Source: Mycolicibacterium sarraceniae (lineage in GTDB: Bacteria > Actinomycetota > Actinomycetes > Mycobacteriales > Mycobacteriaceae). From it: a DNA stretch of 64,000 nucleotides. The stretch covers positions 4,092,001 through 4,156,000 of the forward strand of contig NZ_AP022595.1 of assembly GCF_010731875.1 (NCBI RefSeq). The letters are read 5' to 3'. Positions 37,572 to 47,276 of the stretch are shown piece after piece. The position numbers and the translations under genes were made by a program. Position 1 is the stretch's first letter. Each line of letters starts with the position of its first letter. Below the pieces are notes generated by a model. That model ran no database searches and was not told where the DNA came from. It worked only from the letters and a program-made list of their open reading frames with translations.

Positions 37572-38490
37572 GCTGTGTCACGAACGACGACGGCGCGGCC
37601 ACCGGAGTCGGTGCCTCGATGGGTGCGGCCTGGTCGTCAGGAATCTCGGCCTGCGCCTCCCGCTTGGCCTTTCGCCGGTCGTTGAGTCGGGCGATCTGGA
37701 TCGCGAACTCCAGCAGGACGGTCAGCGCCAAGCCCAGCGCCAGCATCGAGAACGGGTCCGAGCCAGGCGTGGCGAAGGCCGCGAACACGAACACCCCGAA
37801 GATCAGGCCGCGGCGCCAGGACTTGAGCTTGGCGTAGGGCAGCATTCCGATCACGTTGAGCATGATGATCAACAGCGGGAATTCGAAGCTGACACCGAAG
37901 ATCAGCAGCAGGTTGATCAGGAAGCCGAAGTACTGATCGCCCGACAGTGCGGTGACCTGAACGTCGCTGCCGACTGTCAGCAGGAAGTGCAGCGCCTTGG
38001 ACAGCACGTAGTAGGCCAGCACGGTGCCGGACATGAACAGCAGCGCGGCGAAGAAGACGAACACCGAGGCGAAGCGCCGCTCGTTGCGGTATAGGCCCGG
38101 GGTGATGAATGCCCACAGCTGGTGCAGCCACACCGGGCAGGCCAGCACGATTCCGGCGGTCAGGCCGACCTTGAGTCGCAACATGAACTGATCGAACGGC
38201 GCGGTGGCCAGTAGTCGGCAACCGCCGTCGGCGCTGATGTCGGCGCGGGCTGACTGGGGCAGCGAACAGTACGGCTCGCGCAGCCATTCGCCCAGGCTCT
38301 CCACTCCGAGGAAGCCGTGGCTGTACCAGAGGAAGCCGATGATCGTGGTGAGCGTGACAGCGCCCAGCGAGATCAGTAACCGGGTCCGCAGCTCCCGGAT
38401 GTGGTCGACGAGGGACATCGTCCCGTCGGGATTGGTGCGGGTGCGGCGTAGTCGTGGGTCGAGCCGCGACAGGATTCTAGGGGTGCGCAC
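37555..38490 (-). CDS. tatC: Sec-independent translocase subunit TatC
   Basis: The 311-residue protein has six membrane helices and the TatC landmarks [20 protein letters not shown] (LxEHLxELR-type motif near residue 26) and [20 protein letters not shown], with the conserved FxxPxW-type region [20 protein letters not shown]. It binds twin-arginine signal peptides and, with TatA and TatB, exports folded proteins. The C-terminal tail is long and charged. It lies 45 bases after tatA. Confidence 0.95.
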   Translation of the reverse strand: MRTPRILSRLDPRLRRTRTNPDGTMSLVDHIRELRTRLLISLGAVTLTTIIGFLWYSHGFLGVESLGEWLREPYCSLPQSARADISADGGCRLLATAPFDQFMLRLKVGLTAGIVLACPVWLHQLWAFITPGLYRNERRFASVFVFFAALLFMSGTVLAYYVLSKALHFLLTVGSDVQVTALSGDQYFGFLINLLLIFGVSFEFPLLIIMLNVIGMLPYAKLKSWRRGLIFGVFVFAAFATPGSDPFSMLALGLALTVLLEFAIQIARLNDRRKAKREAQAEIPDDQAAPIEAPTPVAAPSSFVTQHDDIT

Positions 38491-38535
38491 GGCAGCGTCT
38501 AACTACGGCGCGCAAGCGCCTGGTCGTCGTCGGGT

Positions 38536-38799
38536 TCAGGCCGGTTTGGCGTCGGTGTGGCTCTGAGCCGGTGGTGTCACCGGTGCCTCGACGCGCTCGG
38601 ACTGAACCTGGGTGGGCGGCTGCGCGGGCGTGACGGGGGTGTCCGCCTTGCTCTCGCTCTGCAGCTCCTTGACCTCTGATTTGAAGATGCGCATCGACTT
38701 GCCCAGCGAGCGCGCAGCGTCAGGCAACCTCTTCGAACCGAAGAGCAGCACGACCACGGCGATGAGAATCAGCCAGTGCCACGGTTGTAGAGCACCCAA
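38536..38799 (-). CDS. tatA: Sec-independent translocase subunit TatA
   Basis: The 87-residue protein starts [20 protein letters not shown] at TTG 38799, eight bases after GGAGG; this start matches known TatA N-termini better than GTG 38799+9. One helix, then the hinge [20 protein letters not shown] and an amphipathic helix, then a disordered Pro/Gln-rich tail. It polymerises into the Tat pore. Confidence 0.93.
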   Translation of the reverse strand: MGALQPWHWLILIAVVVLLFGSKRLPDAARSLGKSMRIFKSEVKELQSESKADTPVTPAQPPTQVQSERVEAPVTPPAQSHTDAKPA

Positions 38800-38865
38800 T
38801 TTGGTCACCTCCAGAATTTGGTTTGATGCTACCGCAGGCGGCCCCCTGACGAGCCGGGATGCAGG

Positions 38866-39837
38866 TCAGCCGGTCAGGTCTGCGTACGCCGCCAGCGCCG
38901 CCGCCGCGCCACGGCGCACCCGGGCCACCAACGATTCGGGCGCCAACACCGCGACGTCGGCGCCGAATCCCAGCAGTACCCGGCTCATCCAGTCCTCGGA
39001 GGCATAGGTGATCACGGCCTTGTGATAGCCGTCTGGCAGCTCTTCGAGGATCCGCATCGGGTAGTACTCGAACATCCACGACGCCGCCGGCGCCAGCAGC
39101 AGCGTCGCGGCAGGCAGGGCGGGATCAGCGTCGAACAACGAGGTGTCGGGCGGGGCTTGCACGGCCGGCTCCGGCGGCACGGCGACCTGGTCCAGCACGC
39201 TCGCCTCGACGATGCGGTCGAGCCGGAACAGCCGCACCCCGTCGGCATCGCGTGCCCAGGCGTGCAGGTAGCTGTGGTCGCCGACGAGCACCACCCGGAT
39301 CGGATCGACAATGCGGCTCGACAGCTGGTCCCGGGAGGCCGAGTAGTACTCGATGCACAGTGCCCGGCCATCGCGGACGGCCGCGCGGACCGCCGCAGCG
39401 GTATCGCTTTCGATCGGTGCCCGCTCCTCGACGGCCGCCGCCGCGTGGGTGTGATCGTGGCTGACGGTGCCCGCCGCCGACTCGATCTTGGCGATCGCGG
39501 ACAGGGCGGCCTGCGGATCGACGACACCGGGGATGTCGATCAGCGCACGCAGCGCCACCAGCAGTCCGGTGGCTTCCGGCGAGGTCAGCCGCAGCGGTTC
39601 GTCCATCCCCGCCGAGAACGTCACTTTGATGGTGTCACCGGAGAATTCGAAGTCGATCAGGTCACCGGGCCCGTAGCCCGGCAGACCGCACATCCACAGC
39701 TGATCGAGATCCTGCTGAAGCTGTTTGCGGCTCACGCCGAGATCGGCGGCGGCCTCGGCGTAGGTGATGCTGGGGTTGGCCTTGAGGTAGGGCACCATGT
39801 TCAGCAGCCGCACCAGGCGCGTCGAAACTGGGGTCAT
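38866..39837 (-). CDS. pafC: PafC, WYL-domain transcriptional activator partner
   Basis: The 323-residue protein starts MTPVSTRLVRLLNMVPYLKA. It has an N-terminal winged helix (SITYAEAAADLGVSRKQLQQ), a central WYL domain (GRALCIEYYSASRDQLSSRI, GDHSYLHAWARDADGVRLFR) and a C-terminal WCX domain. With PafB it forms a heterodimer that activates the LexA-independent DNA damage response in mycobacteria, reportedly on binding single-stranded DNA. It lies 31 bases after pafB. Confidence 0.94.
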   Translation of the reverse strand: MTPVSTRLVRLLNMVPYLKANPSITYAEAAADLGVSRKQLQQDLDQLWMCGLPGYGPGDLIDFEFSGDTIKVTFSAGMDEPLRLTSPEATGLLVALRALIDIPGVVDPQAALSAIAKIESAAGTVSHDHTHAAAAVEERAPIESDTAAAVRAAVRDGRALCIEYYSASRDQLSSRIVDPIRVVLVGDHSYLHAWARDADGVRLFRLDRIVEASVLDQVAVPPEPAVQAPPDTSLFDADPALPAATLLLAPAASWMFEYYPMRILEELPDGYHKAVITYASEDWMSRVLLGFGADVAVLAPESLVARVRRGAAAALAAYADLTG

Positions 39838-39868
39838 GCGCGATCCCGCTTCGCTTCTCGCTGGGAAG

Positions 39869-40861
39869 TCATGGCTGCGCCCCCGCCGCCTGCGCCCGCA
39901 GCCGCGCCAGCACGTCGTCGCGCAGGGTGGCCGGCTCCAATACCAGCGCGTCGGCGCCGTAGCCCGCGATCTCGCGGGCCAACCGGTCGCGCGTGCCGAT
40001 ATCGAGTTCGATGACTTCGCCGACGCGACCGCCGATGGTGCGTTCGCCTGCGGATTTTCCGATGCGGCGTAACGACATTGCCCGTCCATCGGCGACCCAC
40101 ACCGAGGCCTGCACCCCGCTGGGCGTCTCGCCGATGACGCGATCGACGATCGCACGCAGGTCGACACCGTCTGGTCGGGTCACCGATCCGGGCGCGCCGA
40201 CGGTTGTGATGTCGGCACCGATCCGAGAAAGCCGAAATGTTCTGGTGTCGTTGCGGTCCCGGTCATGGCCGACCAGATACCAGCGACCCCTGGTAGTGAC
40301 CACGCCCCACGGCTCCACGGTGCGCACCGTGTAGGGATCTGTGCGCAATGAGCGGTGCCGGAATTGCACCGGCTGCCCGGAATTGATGGCCGACAACAGG
40401 TTTCCCAGCACATCCTCCGATCCGCGGAGCCCGGGCGGGCCTGCGGCGGTGGCGATCGTCACGCCGGCCTCAGGGTCGACGTCGACACCTGCGGCTCGCA
40501 GTTTCAGCAGTGCGCCCTGGGTCGCGGTGATCAGCTCCGGAGACTCCCACAGCTGGGTGGCGATCGCCACCGCACCCGCCTCTTCGTCGGTCAGCGCGAT
40601 ATCGGGTAACGCGTAGACATCCCGGTTGATGCGGTAGCCCTCGGTGGGGTCCAACGCCGAGACGCGTCCGGTCTCTAGCGGAATGCCCAGATCACGCAGC
40701 TCGTTCTTATCGCGCTCGAACATCCGGGAGAAGGCGTCATCGCTGGGGCTGTCGGCGTAACCGGCCACGCTGGCACGGATGCGGTCCGCGGTGATGTAAC
40801 CCTGGGTGGACAGCAGCGCGATGACGAGATTCATCAACCGCTCTACCTTGGATGTCGCCAC
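39869..40861 (-). CDS. pafB: PafB, WYL-domain transcriptional activator
   Basis: The 330-residue protein starts MATSKVERLMNLVIALLSTQ. It has winged helix ITADRIRASVAGY with AFSRMFERDKNELRDLGIPL, WYL domain GQPVQFRHRSLRTDPYTVRT and GRWYLVGHDRDRNDTRTFRL, and a WCX domain. It partners PafC in the DNA-damage regulon. It is 48 bases after pafA, so the order pafA-pafB-pafC is one operon. Confidence 0.95.
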   Translation of the reverse strand: MATSKVERLMNLVIALLSTQGYITADRIRASVAGYADSPSDDAFSRMFERDKNELRDLGIPLETGRVSALDPTEGYRINRDVYALPDIALTDEEAGAVAIATQLWESPELITATQGALLKLRAAGVDVDPEAGVTIATAAGPPGLRGSEDVLGNLLSAINSGQPVQFRHRSLRTDPYTVRTVEPWGVVTTRGRWYLVGHDRDRNDTRTFRLSRIGADITTVGAPGSVTRPDGVDLRAIVDRVIGETPSGVQASVWVADGRAMSLRRIGKSAGERTIGGRVGEVIELDIGTRDRLAREIAGYGADALVLEPATLRDDVLARLRAQAAGAQP

Positions 40862-40909
40862 TCGGAAAACCTTAGCCGGGATGGACGCACCGCTCGCGCG
40901 GCGCGCTCG

Positions 40910-42268
40910 TCACATGCTGGCGATGAGCCGTTTGACCCGCTCGTCCACCGAACGGAAGGGGTCCTTGCACAGCACCGTGCGCTGGGCCTGGTCGTTGAGC
41001 TTGAGATGCACCCAGTCCACGGTGAAATCGCGGCCGGCCTCCTGGGCGGCGCTGATGAACTCGCCGCGCAGCTTGGCCCTGGTGGTCTGCGGCGGGATGT
41101 CGACCGCCGCCTCGATCTCCTCATCGGTGGTGATCCGGCTCGCCAGTCCCTTGCGCTGCAGCAGGTCGAACACGCCGCGACCGCGCTTGATGTCGTGGTA
41201 GGCCAGGTCGAGCTGGCTGATCTTGGGGTCGGACAGCTCCATGCTGTAGCGGTCCTGGTAGCGCTGGAACAGCTTGCGCTTGATCACCCAGTCGATCTCG
41301 GTGTCCACCTTCGCGAAGTCCTGGCTCTCGACCGCGTCGAGCTGGCGGCCCCACAGGTCGACGACCTGGTCGATCTGGGTGTTGGGTTCTCGGGTCTGCA
41401 AGTACTCCACCGCGCGGGCGTAGTACTCGCGCTGGATATCCAGGGCGCTGGCCTGCCGTCCGCCTGCCAGGCGGACCGGCCTGCGGCCGGTCAGGTCGTG
41501 GCTGACCTCGCGGATGGCGCGGATCGGGTTGTCCAGGGAGAAATCGCGGAACGACACCCCGGCCTCGATCATCTCCAGCACCAGCGAGGCTGTGCCGACC
41601 TTGAGCATCGTCGTGGACTCGCACATGTTGGAGTCGCCGACGATCACGTGTAGCCGGCGGTACTTCTCGGCGTCGGCGTGCGGCTCGTCGCGGGTGTTGA
41701 TGATCGGTCGGGACCGGGTGGTCGCGCTGGACACGCCTTCCCAGATGTGCTCGGCGCGCTGCGAGAGGCAGAACGTGGCGGCTTTCGGTGTCTGCAACAC
41801 CTTGCCGGCACCGCAGATCAGTTGGCGGGTGACCAGGAACGGCAACAACACGTCGGAAATCCGGGAGAACTCCCCCGCGCGCACGATCAGATAGTTCTCG
41901 TGGCAGCCGTAGGAGTTTCCGGCGGAATCGGTGTTGTTCTTGAACAGGTAGATATCACCGCCGATGCCCTCGTCGGCAAGGCGCTGCTCGGCATCGATGA
42001 GCAGATCCTCCAGCACCCGTTCACCGGCGCGGTCATGCGTGACCAGCTGCACCAGGTTGTCGCACTCGGCGGTGGCGTACTCCGGGTGGCTACCCACGTC
42101 GAGGTACAAGCGCGCGCCGTTGCGCAGGAACACGTTCGAGCTGCGGCCCCACGACACCACCCGGCGGAACAGATACCGGGCGACCTCATCCGGGCTGAGC
42201 CGGCGATGGCCGTGGAACGTGCAGGTGACACCGAATTCGGTTTCGATGCCCATGATTCTCCGCTGCAC
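40910..42268 (-). CDS. pafA: Pup-protein ligase PafA
   Basis: The 452-residue protein is of full family length. The glutamine-synthetase-like fold shows [16 protein letters not shown] with the magnesium glutamate, [20 protein letters not shown] with the key aspartate, [20 protein letters not shown], and [20 protein letters not shown]. It ligates Pup, via its C-terminal glutamate, to substrate lysines using ATP. The start GTG 42268 gives [12 protein letters not shown] 42253 gives MGIETEFG and is also plausible. Confidence 0.96.
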   Translation of the reverse strand: MQRRIMGIETEFGVTCTFHGHRRLSPDEVARYLFRRVVSWGRSSNVFLRNGARLYLDVGSHPEYATAECDNLVQLVTHDRAGERVLEDLLIDAEQRLADEGIGGDIYLFKNNTDSAGNSYGCHENYLIVRAGEFSRISDVLLPFLVTRQLICGAGKVLQTPKAATFCLSQRAEHIWEGVSSATTRSRPIINTRDEPHADAEKYRRLHVIVGDSNMCESTTMLKVGTASLVLEMIEAGVSFRDFSLDNPIRAIREVSHDLTGRRPVRLAGGRQASALDIQREYYARAVEYLQTREPNTQIDQVVDLWGRQLDAVESQDFAKVDTEIDWVIKRKLFQRYQDRYSMELSDPKISQLDLAYHDIKRGRGVFDLLQRKGLASRITTDEEIEAAVDIPPQTTRAKLRGEFISAAQEAGRDFTVDWVHLKLNDQAQRTVLCKDPFRSVDERVKRLIASM

Positions 42269-42385
42269 GACACCGAGCCTACTGGTTCGTTTGCGCCAGT
42301 GGTGGCCAAGCGGCGCGCGAAACGCGTTCTCGCATGCCTGTGGATTGCCGAAAACACGGGATCGCTGGGAATGCCAGCATGAGCC

Positions 42386-42658
42386 GTGCCCGAGCCGGTC
42401 GCCGTCGATACCGCCACGCTGAAGGCCCTTATGGAGCGGTTGACCCGCACCGCTGACGAACTCGCGGTGCTCCCGATCGCCAGCCTGGAGGCGTTACCCG
42501 GCTCTGCGCTGGGTGATTTGGACGCACCCCTGCGTGTCGCCACCGAAGTGCGTCGACTCGGCGCGGCCGTACAGGATTGGGTTTGCTCGGCCCGCCGATC
42601 GGTCGATGAACTGGCTGACGCTGACAGTTCCGGCACCGAGCGATTTCCGCCGCGATGA
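42386..42658 (+). CDS. Small helical protein, putative type VII secretion-associated partner
   Basis: The 90-residue protein starts at GTG 42386 ([20 protein letters not shown]) and is mainly helical without signal peptide or cysteine motif; one cysteine is seen. It overlaps the next gene by four bases (ATGA), so the pair is translationally coupled. Similar small genes precede DUF1023 hydrolases in mycobacteria, and Rv2078-Rv2079 seems an equivalent pair. A WXG100-like partnership is inference from size and context; a canonical WxG is not present. Confidence 0.6.
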   Translation: MPEPVAVDTATLKALMERLTRTADELAVLPIASLEALPGSALGDLDAPLRVATEVRRLGAAVQDWVCSARRSVDELADADSSGTERFPPR

Positions 42659-44367
42659 CCGAGCCGGGCCTCGCTGAGGTGCTCACCTGGCGACCGGAAG
42701 CGCTGACCGAGCTGGCCGACGCATGGGATGGCGCCGCAGCCCGGCTGCAGGCGCAGGCCGATACCGTCGACGACGCAATGGCCGGCAGTTCGGGCGTGTT
42801 CACCGGGTCTGCCGCCGATGCGGCACGGCATGCCATCGGCCCGACCGCGGCGGGGTTACGCCGGATGTGCCAGGCGTTGATTCTGGCCGCCGCCGAAGCC
42901 CGCGACGCCGCCGGTGTCATCGGTCACGCTCGGGACCGGGTGCTGGCGGTGGTGTCGGACGCACGTTCGGCAGGGTGCCGGGTCGCCGACGACGCTACGG
43001 TGGCGCCACCGGCGGAGCCGTCGGCAGCATTGGTGATCGTCAGCGGCGGATCGGATTCGGTGGCCCGCGCGCTGCTCGATCAACGCGCAGCCGAGCTGAC
43101 ACGCGCACTGCAGGGGGCGTTGAGCGCGCTCGGCGCCGCCGACGCCGACGCTGCGCGGGCGATCGACACAGCGTTCAATGCCGCATCCGCCGCGCCCGCG
43201 GCTGTCCGGCCGGCTGCCGCGGCCGCCGATCCGGTCGCTGGCTGGCCGAAGATGAGCCAGGACAGCATCGCCGGCCAAATCGCCGCCATGTCGGAGTCGC
43301 AACGGCGGCATCTGATCGAACAATGGCCCGACGAGGTCGGCAACACCGATGGAGTGCCCTGGCAGATGCGGGTCGCGGCCAACCGGATCAATATCGCCGA
43401 CGCGATCCTCGACGAACACCGGAAGATCGACGTGCCCGAGGAGGTCAAACTGCGCGCTGCCATGGCCCGCACACTGTATCCGGCTGACGCCGAACGGCTC
43501 TGGGTGACACTGCATGTCGACCCCGCACTGCGAGCCGCAACCGTCGCCGCCTATGACCGCGGCGCGCGGCGGCTCATCGAGTATTACGAGACGCTGCTGG
43601 CCGACGTCCCCGATCCAGTCGATCGCGATCGCTGGGTACCGCGACAGATCTTGTCATTCGACCCCGGGCGGGAATCACTGATCGAGTTGTCCGGGGACCT
43701 CGACCGGGCGCGCGCGGTTGCGGTGATCGTCCCGGGACTGAATACCACCTTCGACGGCTCGGCCGACGACGTAGCGACCGCCCGGCGCTTTGTCGCCGGC
43801 TCCGGCGGCGACGTGGCCATGATCAGCTATCTCGGCGGCCACTTCCCCACCGGTCCGCTGCTCGCCGGTGTCGTCGACGCGGCCGACCCCCGCTATGCCC
43901 TGCAGATGGCCCCGCGACTGGTGGCGTTCAGCGAGGACGTCGAACGACAGGCCGGGGCACTGCCGGTGACCTATCTGGGTCACTCCTACGGCGGGTCCAT
44001 CCTGGGCACCGCGGAACGCCTCGGCCTGACCGCCGATCGAGTGGTGTACGTCGAAGCCGCAGGAGCCGGTGTGGGCGTGCATGATCCGTCGGATTGGCAT
44101 GACCGCAACCCCGGGGTGGTGAGGTTCTCGATGACGGCGCCCGGCGATCCGATCGCCCTAGTCCAGGGCATCCCGTTCGGGCCGCACGGTGCCGACCCGG
44201 ACGAGATGCCTGGCGTGATCCAGCTGCAAACCGGGCGCCGCCTCACGGGCGCGCCGATGGCCGGGCCGAGGGCGCACAGCGACGTCATGAACGAGCCGTC
44301 TGACGCCTGGCACAACATCCTTGCGGTCATCCGAGGAGACCGCGAGCACATCCGGGTGATGGGCTAG
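42655..44367 (+). CDS. DUF1023 alpha/beta hydrolase with WXG100-like N-terminal helices
   Basis: The 570-residue protein starts [20 protein letters not shown]. Residues 1-180 are long helices like WXG100 or ESX-secreted domains (LADAWDGAAARLQAQADTVD). From about 320 comes an alpha/beta hydrolase with RAVAVIVPGLNTTFDGSADD, nucleophile elbow VTYLGHSYGGSILGTAE, and PSDWHDRN; the late RAHSDVMNEPSDAW would supply the catalytic histidine. The fusion suggests a type VII secreted esterase; substrate unknown. It converges with a broken lipoprotein gene, overlapping its stop. Confidence 0.8.
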   Translation: MTEPGLAEVLTWRPEALTELADAWDGAAARLQAQADTVDDAMAGSSGVFTGSAADAARHAIGPTAAGLRRMCQALILAAAEARDAAGVIGHARDRVLAVVSDARSAGCRVADDATVAPPAEPSAALVIVSGGSDSVARALLDQRAAELTRALQGALSALGAADADAARAIDTAFNAASAAPAAVRPAAAAADPVAGWPKMSQDSIAGQIAAMSESQRRHLIEQWPDEVGNTDGVPWQMRVAANRINIADAILDEHRKIDVPEEVKLRAAMARTLYPADAERLWVTLHVDPALRAATVAAYDRGARRLIEYYETLLADVPDPVDRDRWVPRQILSFDPGRESLIELSGDLDRARAVAVIVPGLNTTFDGSADDVATARRFVAGSGGDVAMISYLGGHFPTGPLLAGVVDAADPRYALQMAPRLVAFSEDVERQAGALPVTYLGHSYGGSILGTAERLGLTADRVVYVEAAGAGVGVHDPSDWHDRNPGVVRFSMTAPGDPIALVQGIPFGPHGADPDEMPGVIQLQTGRRLTGAPMAGPRAHSDVMNEPSDAWHNILAVIRGDREHIRVMG

Positions 44368-45152
44368 CGGGGCAGATCCCGGGTCGTAAAGGGATGGCCA
44401 CCAAAGGCTTCCATCGCCGCATAGGTCGGTTCGAAGGATCCGATGCCGGTCTATCCGCCCGGTCGGTGCGGACGGACACCACACAGGTGCTGGAACCGCT
44501 GTTGGGTTTGCAGTTTGAGGTCGCGCCAACGGTCACGACCTGCCCGCAGACTTCGCCCAAGGTCGCCGTGCGCTCGTTCTGTCCACTGTGGCAAACACGT
44601 TGGCCCACCGTGATGTCGCCCGCCTCGGAGTAGTCGGTGGCGATCAGGCGGGTCCCGTCCGACAGCTCGACGACAGGTGCCAGATTGTCGTCGACGGGGC
44701 CGATGATCGCGACGTCGACATTGCCGGTGGTTTTCAGGACCGGAACCTGCGGGTTGGTTGGCATCGGGAAGTTGTCGGTCGCGACGATGTCCACATGGTC
44801 GCTTTCCACCGCATCCGGGGTGCTGGTGTCGCGCACGAGATGGTCGACGGTCAGGTGACCAATGGCTGCGCCGGAGTCGTCGGCCCAGCCGTAGCCGATG
44901 GTGCCGAGTCCCCCGGCGCCGTCGGCAGCGAATCCGCCTCTGACATAGGCTGATTCATCGATGTCAGGCACCGGCGCGTCGATCGGATCCTGGGTGGGGT
45001 CCGCCTCGTCGGCGGATGAGTCGTTAGCCGGCGGTACGGCCTCGGCGACCGACGGGGTGGCAGACGACTGAGAATCATCGGATGTAACTTCCGCAGCCGG
45101 CCAACACCATCACCATCGCCAGCACCGCGGCCAATCGCAGTCGCTTACCCAT
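44364..45152 (-). pseudogene. Secreted lipoprotein, possibly trypsin-like, with two frameshifts
   Basis: ATG 45152 starts MGKRLRLAAVLAMVMVLAGC, a good signal peptide and lipobox. After CGS, near 45088, the frame shifts; the next frame reads TSDDSQSSATPSVAEAVPPA and on into DESAYVRGGFAADGAGGLGT, DGTRLIATDYSEAGDITVGQ, RVCHSGQNERTATLGEVCGQ and CVVSVRTDRAD. A second shift near 44455 restores TGIGSFEPTYAAMEAFGGHP with TAG 44364. The VCHSG...CGQV stretch resembles streptogrisin-like serine proteases, but no GDSG is seen, so that assignment is weak. Confidence 0.6.
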
Positions 45153-45316
45153 GCTCAGCGAGAAACATTGCCGCTCGGTGAATCGACGCCTCGACAGGCT
45201 CGGGCTGCCAGCCCGGCCACGCTCGGACGCGGCCTCGGTGACCGGCTTGACGCAGGCCCTCCACGTTCGTCCGGAGCAGCGGCCGAGGAACCCGCTTGCG
45301 CCGATGACGAGTTGGG

Positions 45317-46102
45317 TCAGGAGTCGTCCCCCGCAGCGGGCTCATCGGCGGCCACCGCGTCTGCCTTGGGCAGCAGCACGTCCAGCGCCGGGCCAGTGAT
45401 GCGGCGGAATGCCCGCCTCGGCCGCTTGGCGTCCAGGATGGCGACTTCGAGTGTGGCAGGGCCGAGCACCCGCGGTTCGGCGGGCGGTGTGGCACTGCTG
45501 CTGCTACCGGCACTGCCCGCACCGTTGATACCCGCCCGCAGCGCCTCGACGGCGATCCGGACGGCGTCCTCGAGTGGGGCGTTCTCGGAGTAGGAGTCCT
45601 TCAACGCGGTGATGATCGGCTCGGTGGTGCCGCCCATCACGACGAAATGAGGTTCGTCGGCGATCGAGCCGTCATAGGTGATGCGGTACAGCTCAGGAGG
45701 TTTCGTCTCGCCGTAGTGGGCCACCTCGGCCACGCACAGCTCCACCTCGTAGGGCTTGGCCTGTTCGGTGAAGATCCCCCCGAGCGTCTGCGCGTAGACG
45801 TTGGCCAGCTGCCGGCCCGTCACATCCCGACGGTCATAGGCGTAGCCGCGGGTATCGGCGAACTGAATACCGCCCCGGCGCAGGTTGTCGAATTCATTGA
45901 ACCTGCCGACCGCGGCGAAACCCACCCGGTCGTAGAGCTCGCTGACCTTCTGCAGTGACCGAGACGGGTTCTCCGCGACGAACAGCACGCCCGAGTCGTA
46001 GGCGAGCACGACCACGCTGCGACCCCGGGCAATACCCTTGCGCGCGAGCTCGGAACGCTCACGCATCGCCTGCTCAGGCGAAATGAAATATGGGAAGCTC
46101 AC
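45317..46102 (-). CDS. prcA: 20S proteasome alpha subunit
   Basis: The 261-residue protein starts at GTG 46102 ([20 protein letters not shown]), directly abutting the prcB TAA. The N-terminal [12 protein letters not shown] gate segment, [40 protein letters not shown] and [11 protein letters not shown] are typical. Seven copies form each outer ring and dock Mpa. The C-terminal 40 residues are low complexity and acidic, as in M. tuberculosis. Confidence 0.97.
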   Translation of the reverse strand: MSFPYFISPEQAMRERSELARKGIARGRSVVVLAYDSGVLFVAENPSRSLQKVSELYDRVGFAAVGRFNEFDNLRRGGIQFADTRGYAYDRRDVTGRQLANVYAQTLGGIFTEQAKPYEVELCVAEVAHYGETKPPELYRITYDGSIADEPHFVVMGGTTEPIITALKDSYSENAPLEDAVRIAVEALRAGINGAGSAGSSSSATPPAEPRVLGPATLEVAILDAKRPRRAFRRITGPALDVLLPKADAVAADEPAAGDDS

Positions 46103-46981
46103 TTAGTCCACCCGCGGTGCTTCGTTGCTGGGGCCGCTGCCGGGCCCGAATGAATTTGTCCCGGTGCGTTTTTCGATCACTTCACGCGCCAGTGCGGAAA
46201 TCCGCTGCTCCGGCACGTCCGCGGCGCCGTCAGCCTCGATCGTCACGGCGGTCGGGAAGATGCCCCGCACCAGATCCGGCCCGCCGGTCGCCGAGTCGTC
46301 GTCGGCGGCGTCATAGAGCGCCTCGACAGCCGCCCGCAGCGCCGAATCAGCATCGGTGACACCGGCATAGAGCTTCTTGATCGACGACTTGGCGAACAAC
46401 GATCCGGAGCCCACCGACTGGTAACCCTCTTCTTCGATGTGCCAGCCACCGGCCGCGTCGAACGAGACGATCCGTCCCGCGCCCACCGGATTCGCTTCAT
46501 CGAGGTCGTAACCCACGAGCAGCGGCAGCGCGACGAATCCCTGCAGTGCCGCACCGAGATTGCCGCGCACCATGGTCGACAACCGGTTCACCTTGCCGCG
46601 GAACGTCAACGGGACGCCCTCGACCTTTTCGTAATGCTCGAGCTCCACCGCGTAGAGCCGGGCGAACTCGACGGCGATCGCAGCAGTGCCGGCAATACCG
46701 GTGGCCGTGTAGTCGTCGGTGATGTACACCTTCTGCACATCGCGGCCGGCGATCATATTGCCCTGTGTCGAACGGCGGTCGCCGGCGATCAGGACCCCAC
46801 CCGGATATTTCAGCGCAACGATCGTGGTGCCGTGCGGGAGCGCGTCACCCGGCAACACACCGCTTGCTCCGGTGCTGGTCGGCAGCAGCTGCGGGGCTTC
46901 TCGCCTTAGGAAATCAGAAAACGAAGAAAGATCGGTGAGGGGTGAACTAGTGGCCAGGCGATCAGACAAAGGCCAGGTCAC
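46103..46981 (-). CDS. prcB: 20S proteasome beta subunit
   Basis: The 292-residue protein starts at GTG 46981, overlapping the pup stop (GTGA). A 51-residue propeptide ends ALPHG, followed by mature [20 protein letters not shown], so Thr52 is the catalytic nucleophile; the Asp, Lys and GSGSLFAKS pocket residues are intact. It forms the inner proteolytic rings. It is translationally coupled to pup and prcA. Confidence 0.97.
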   Translation of the reverse strand: MTWPLSDRLATSSPLTDLSSFSDFLRREAPQLLPTSTGASGVLPGDALPHGTTIVALKYPGGVLIAGDRRSTQGNMIAGRDVQKVYITDDYTATGIAGTAAIAVEFARLYAVELEHYEKVEGVPLTFRGKVNRLSTMVRGNLGAALQGFVALPLLVGYDLDEANPVGAGRIVSFDAAGGWHIEEEGYQSVGSGSLFAKSSIKKLYAGVTDADSALRAAVEALYDAADDDSATGGPDLVRGIFPTAVTIEADGAADVPEQRISALAREVIEKRTGTNSFGPGSGPSNEAPRVD

Positions 46982-47172
46982 TGTCCGCCCTTTTGGACGT
47001 ATGCCCGCACGAAGTCCTCGGCGTTCTCCTCCAGGACGTCATCGATCTCATCCAGCAGATCGTCGGTCTCCTCGGCGAGCTTGTCGCGACGCTCCTGGCC
47101 GGCGGCACCGTTGCCAGAGAGGTCGTCGTCCTCGCCGCCACCGCCACCGCGCTTGGTCTGCTCTTGAGCCAT
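46978..47172 (-). CDS. pup: Prokaryotic ubiquitin-like protein Pup
   Basis: The 64-residue protein starts [20 protein letters not shown] and has the helical Mpa-binding stretch ([20 protein letters not shown]) and C-terminus VQKGGQ. The terminal Gln must be deamidated by Dop before PafA can attach Pup to lysines. The start follows a CAGGAGGCAG ribosome site. It is the first gene of the pup-prcB-prcA operon. Confidence 0.98.
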   Translation of the reverse strand: MAQEQTKRGGGGGEDDDLSGNGAAGQERRDKLAEETDDLLDEIDDVLEENAEDFVRAYVQKGGQ

Positions 47173-47276
47173 CGCTGCCTCCTGCTCGTTATCGGCGACT
47201 ATGTCGTGCCATTCGGCCGGGCCGCCGGTGCTTTCACACTACCGGTCGAGACTGGTATTGCTCCCTCTAACGAACC

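Noticed and set aside
45153..45316. Possible gene between the broken lipoprotein and prcA
   Set aside because: Frames here lack ribosome sites and motifs; the stretch is probably an untranslated gap.
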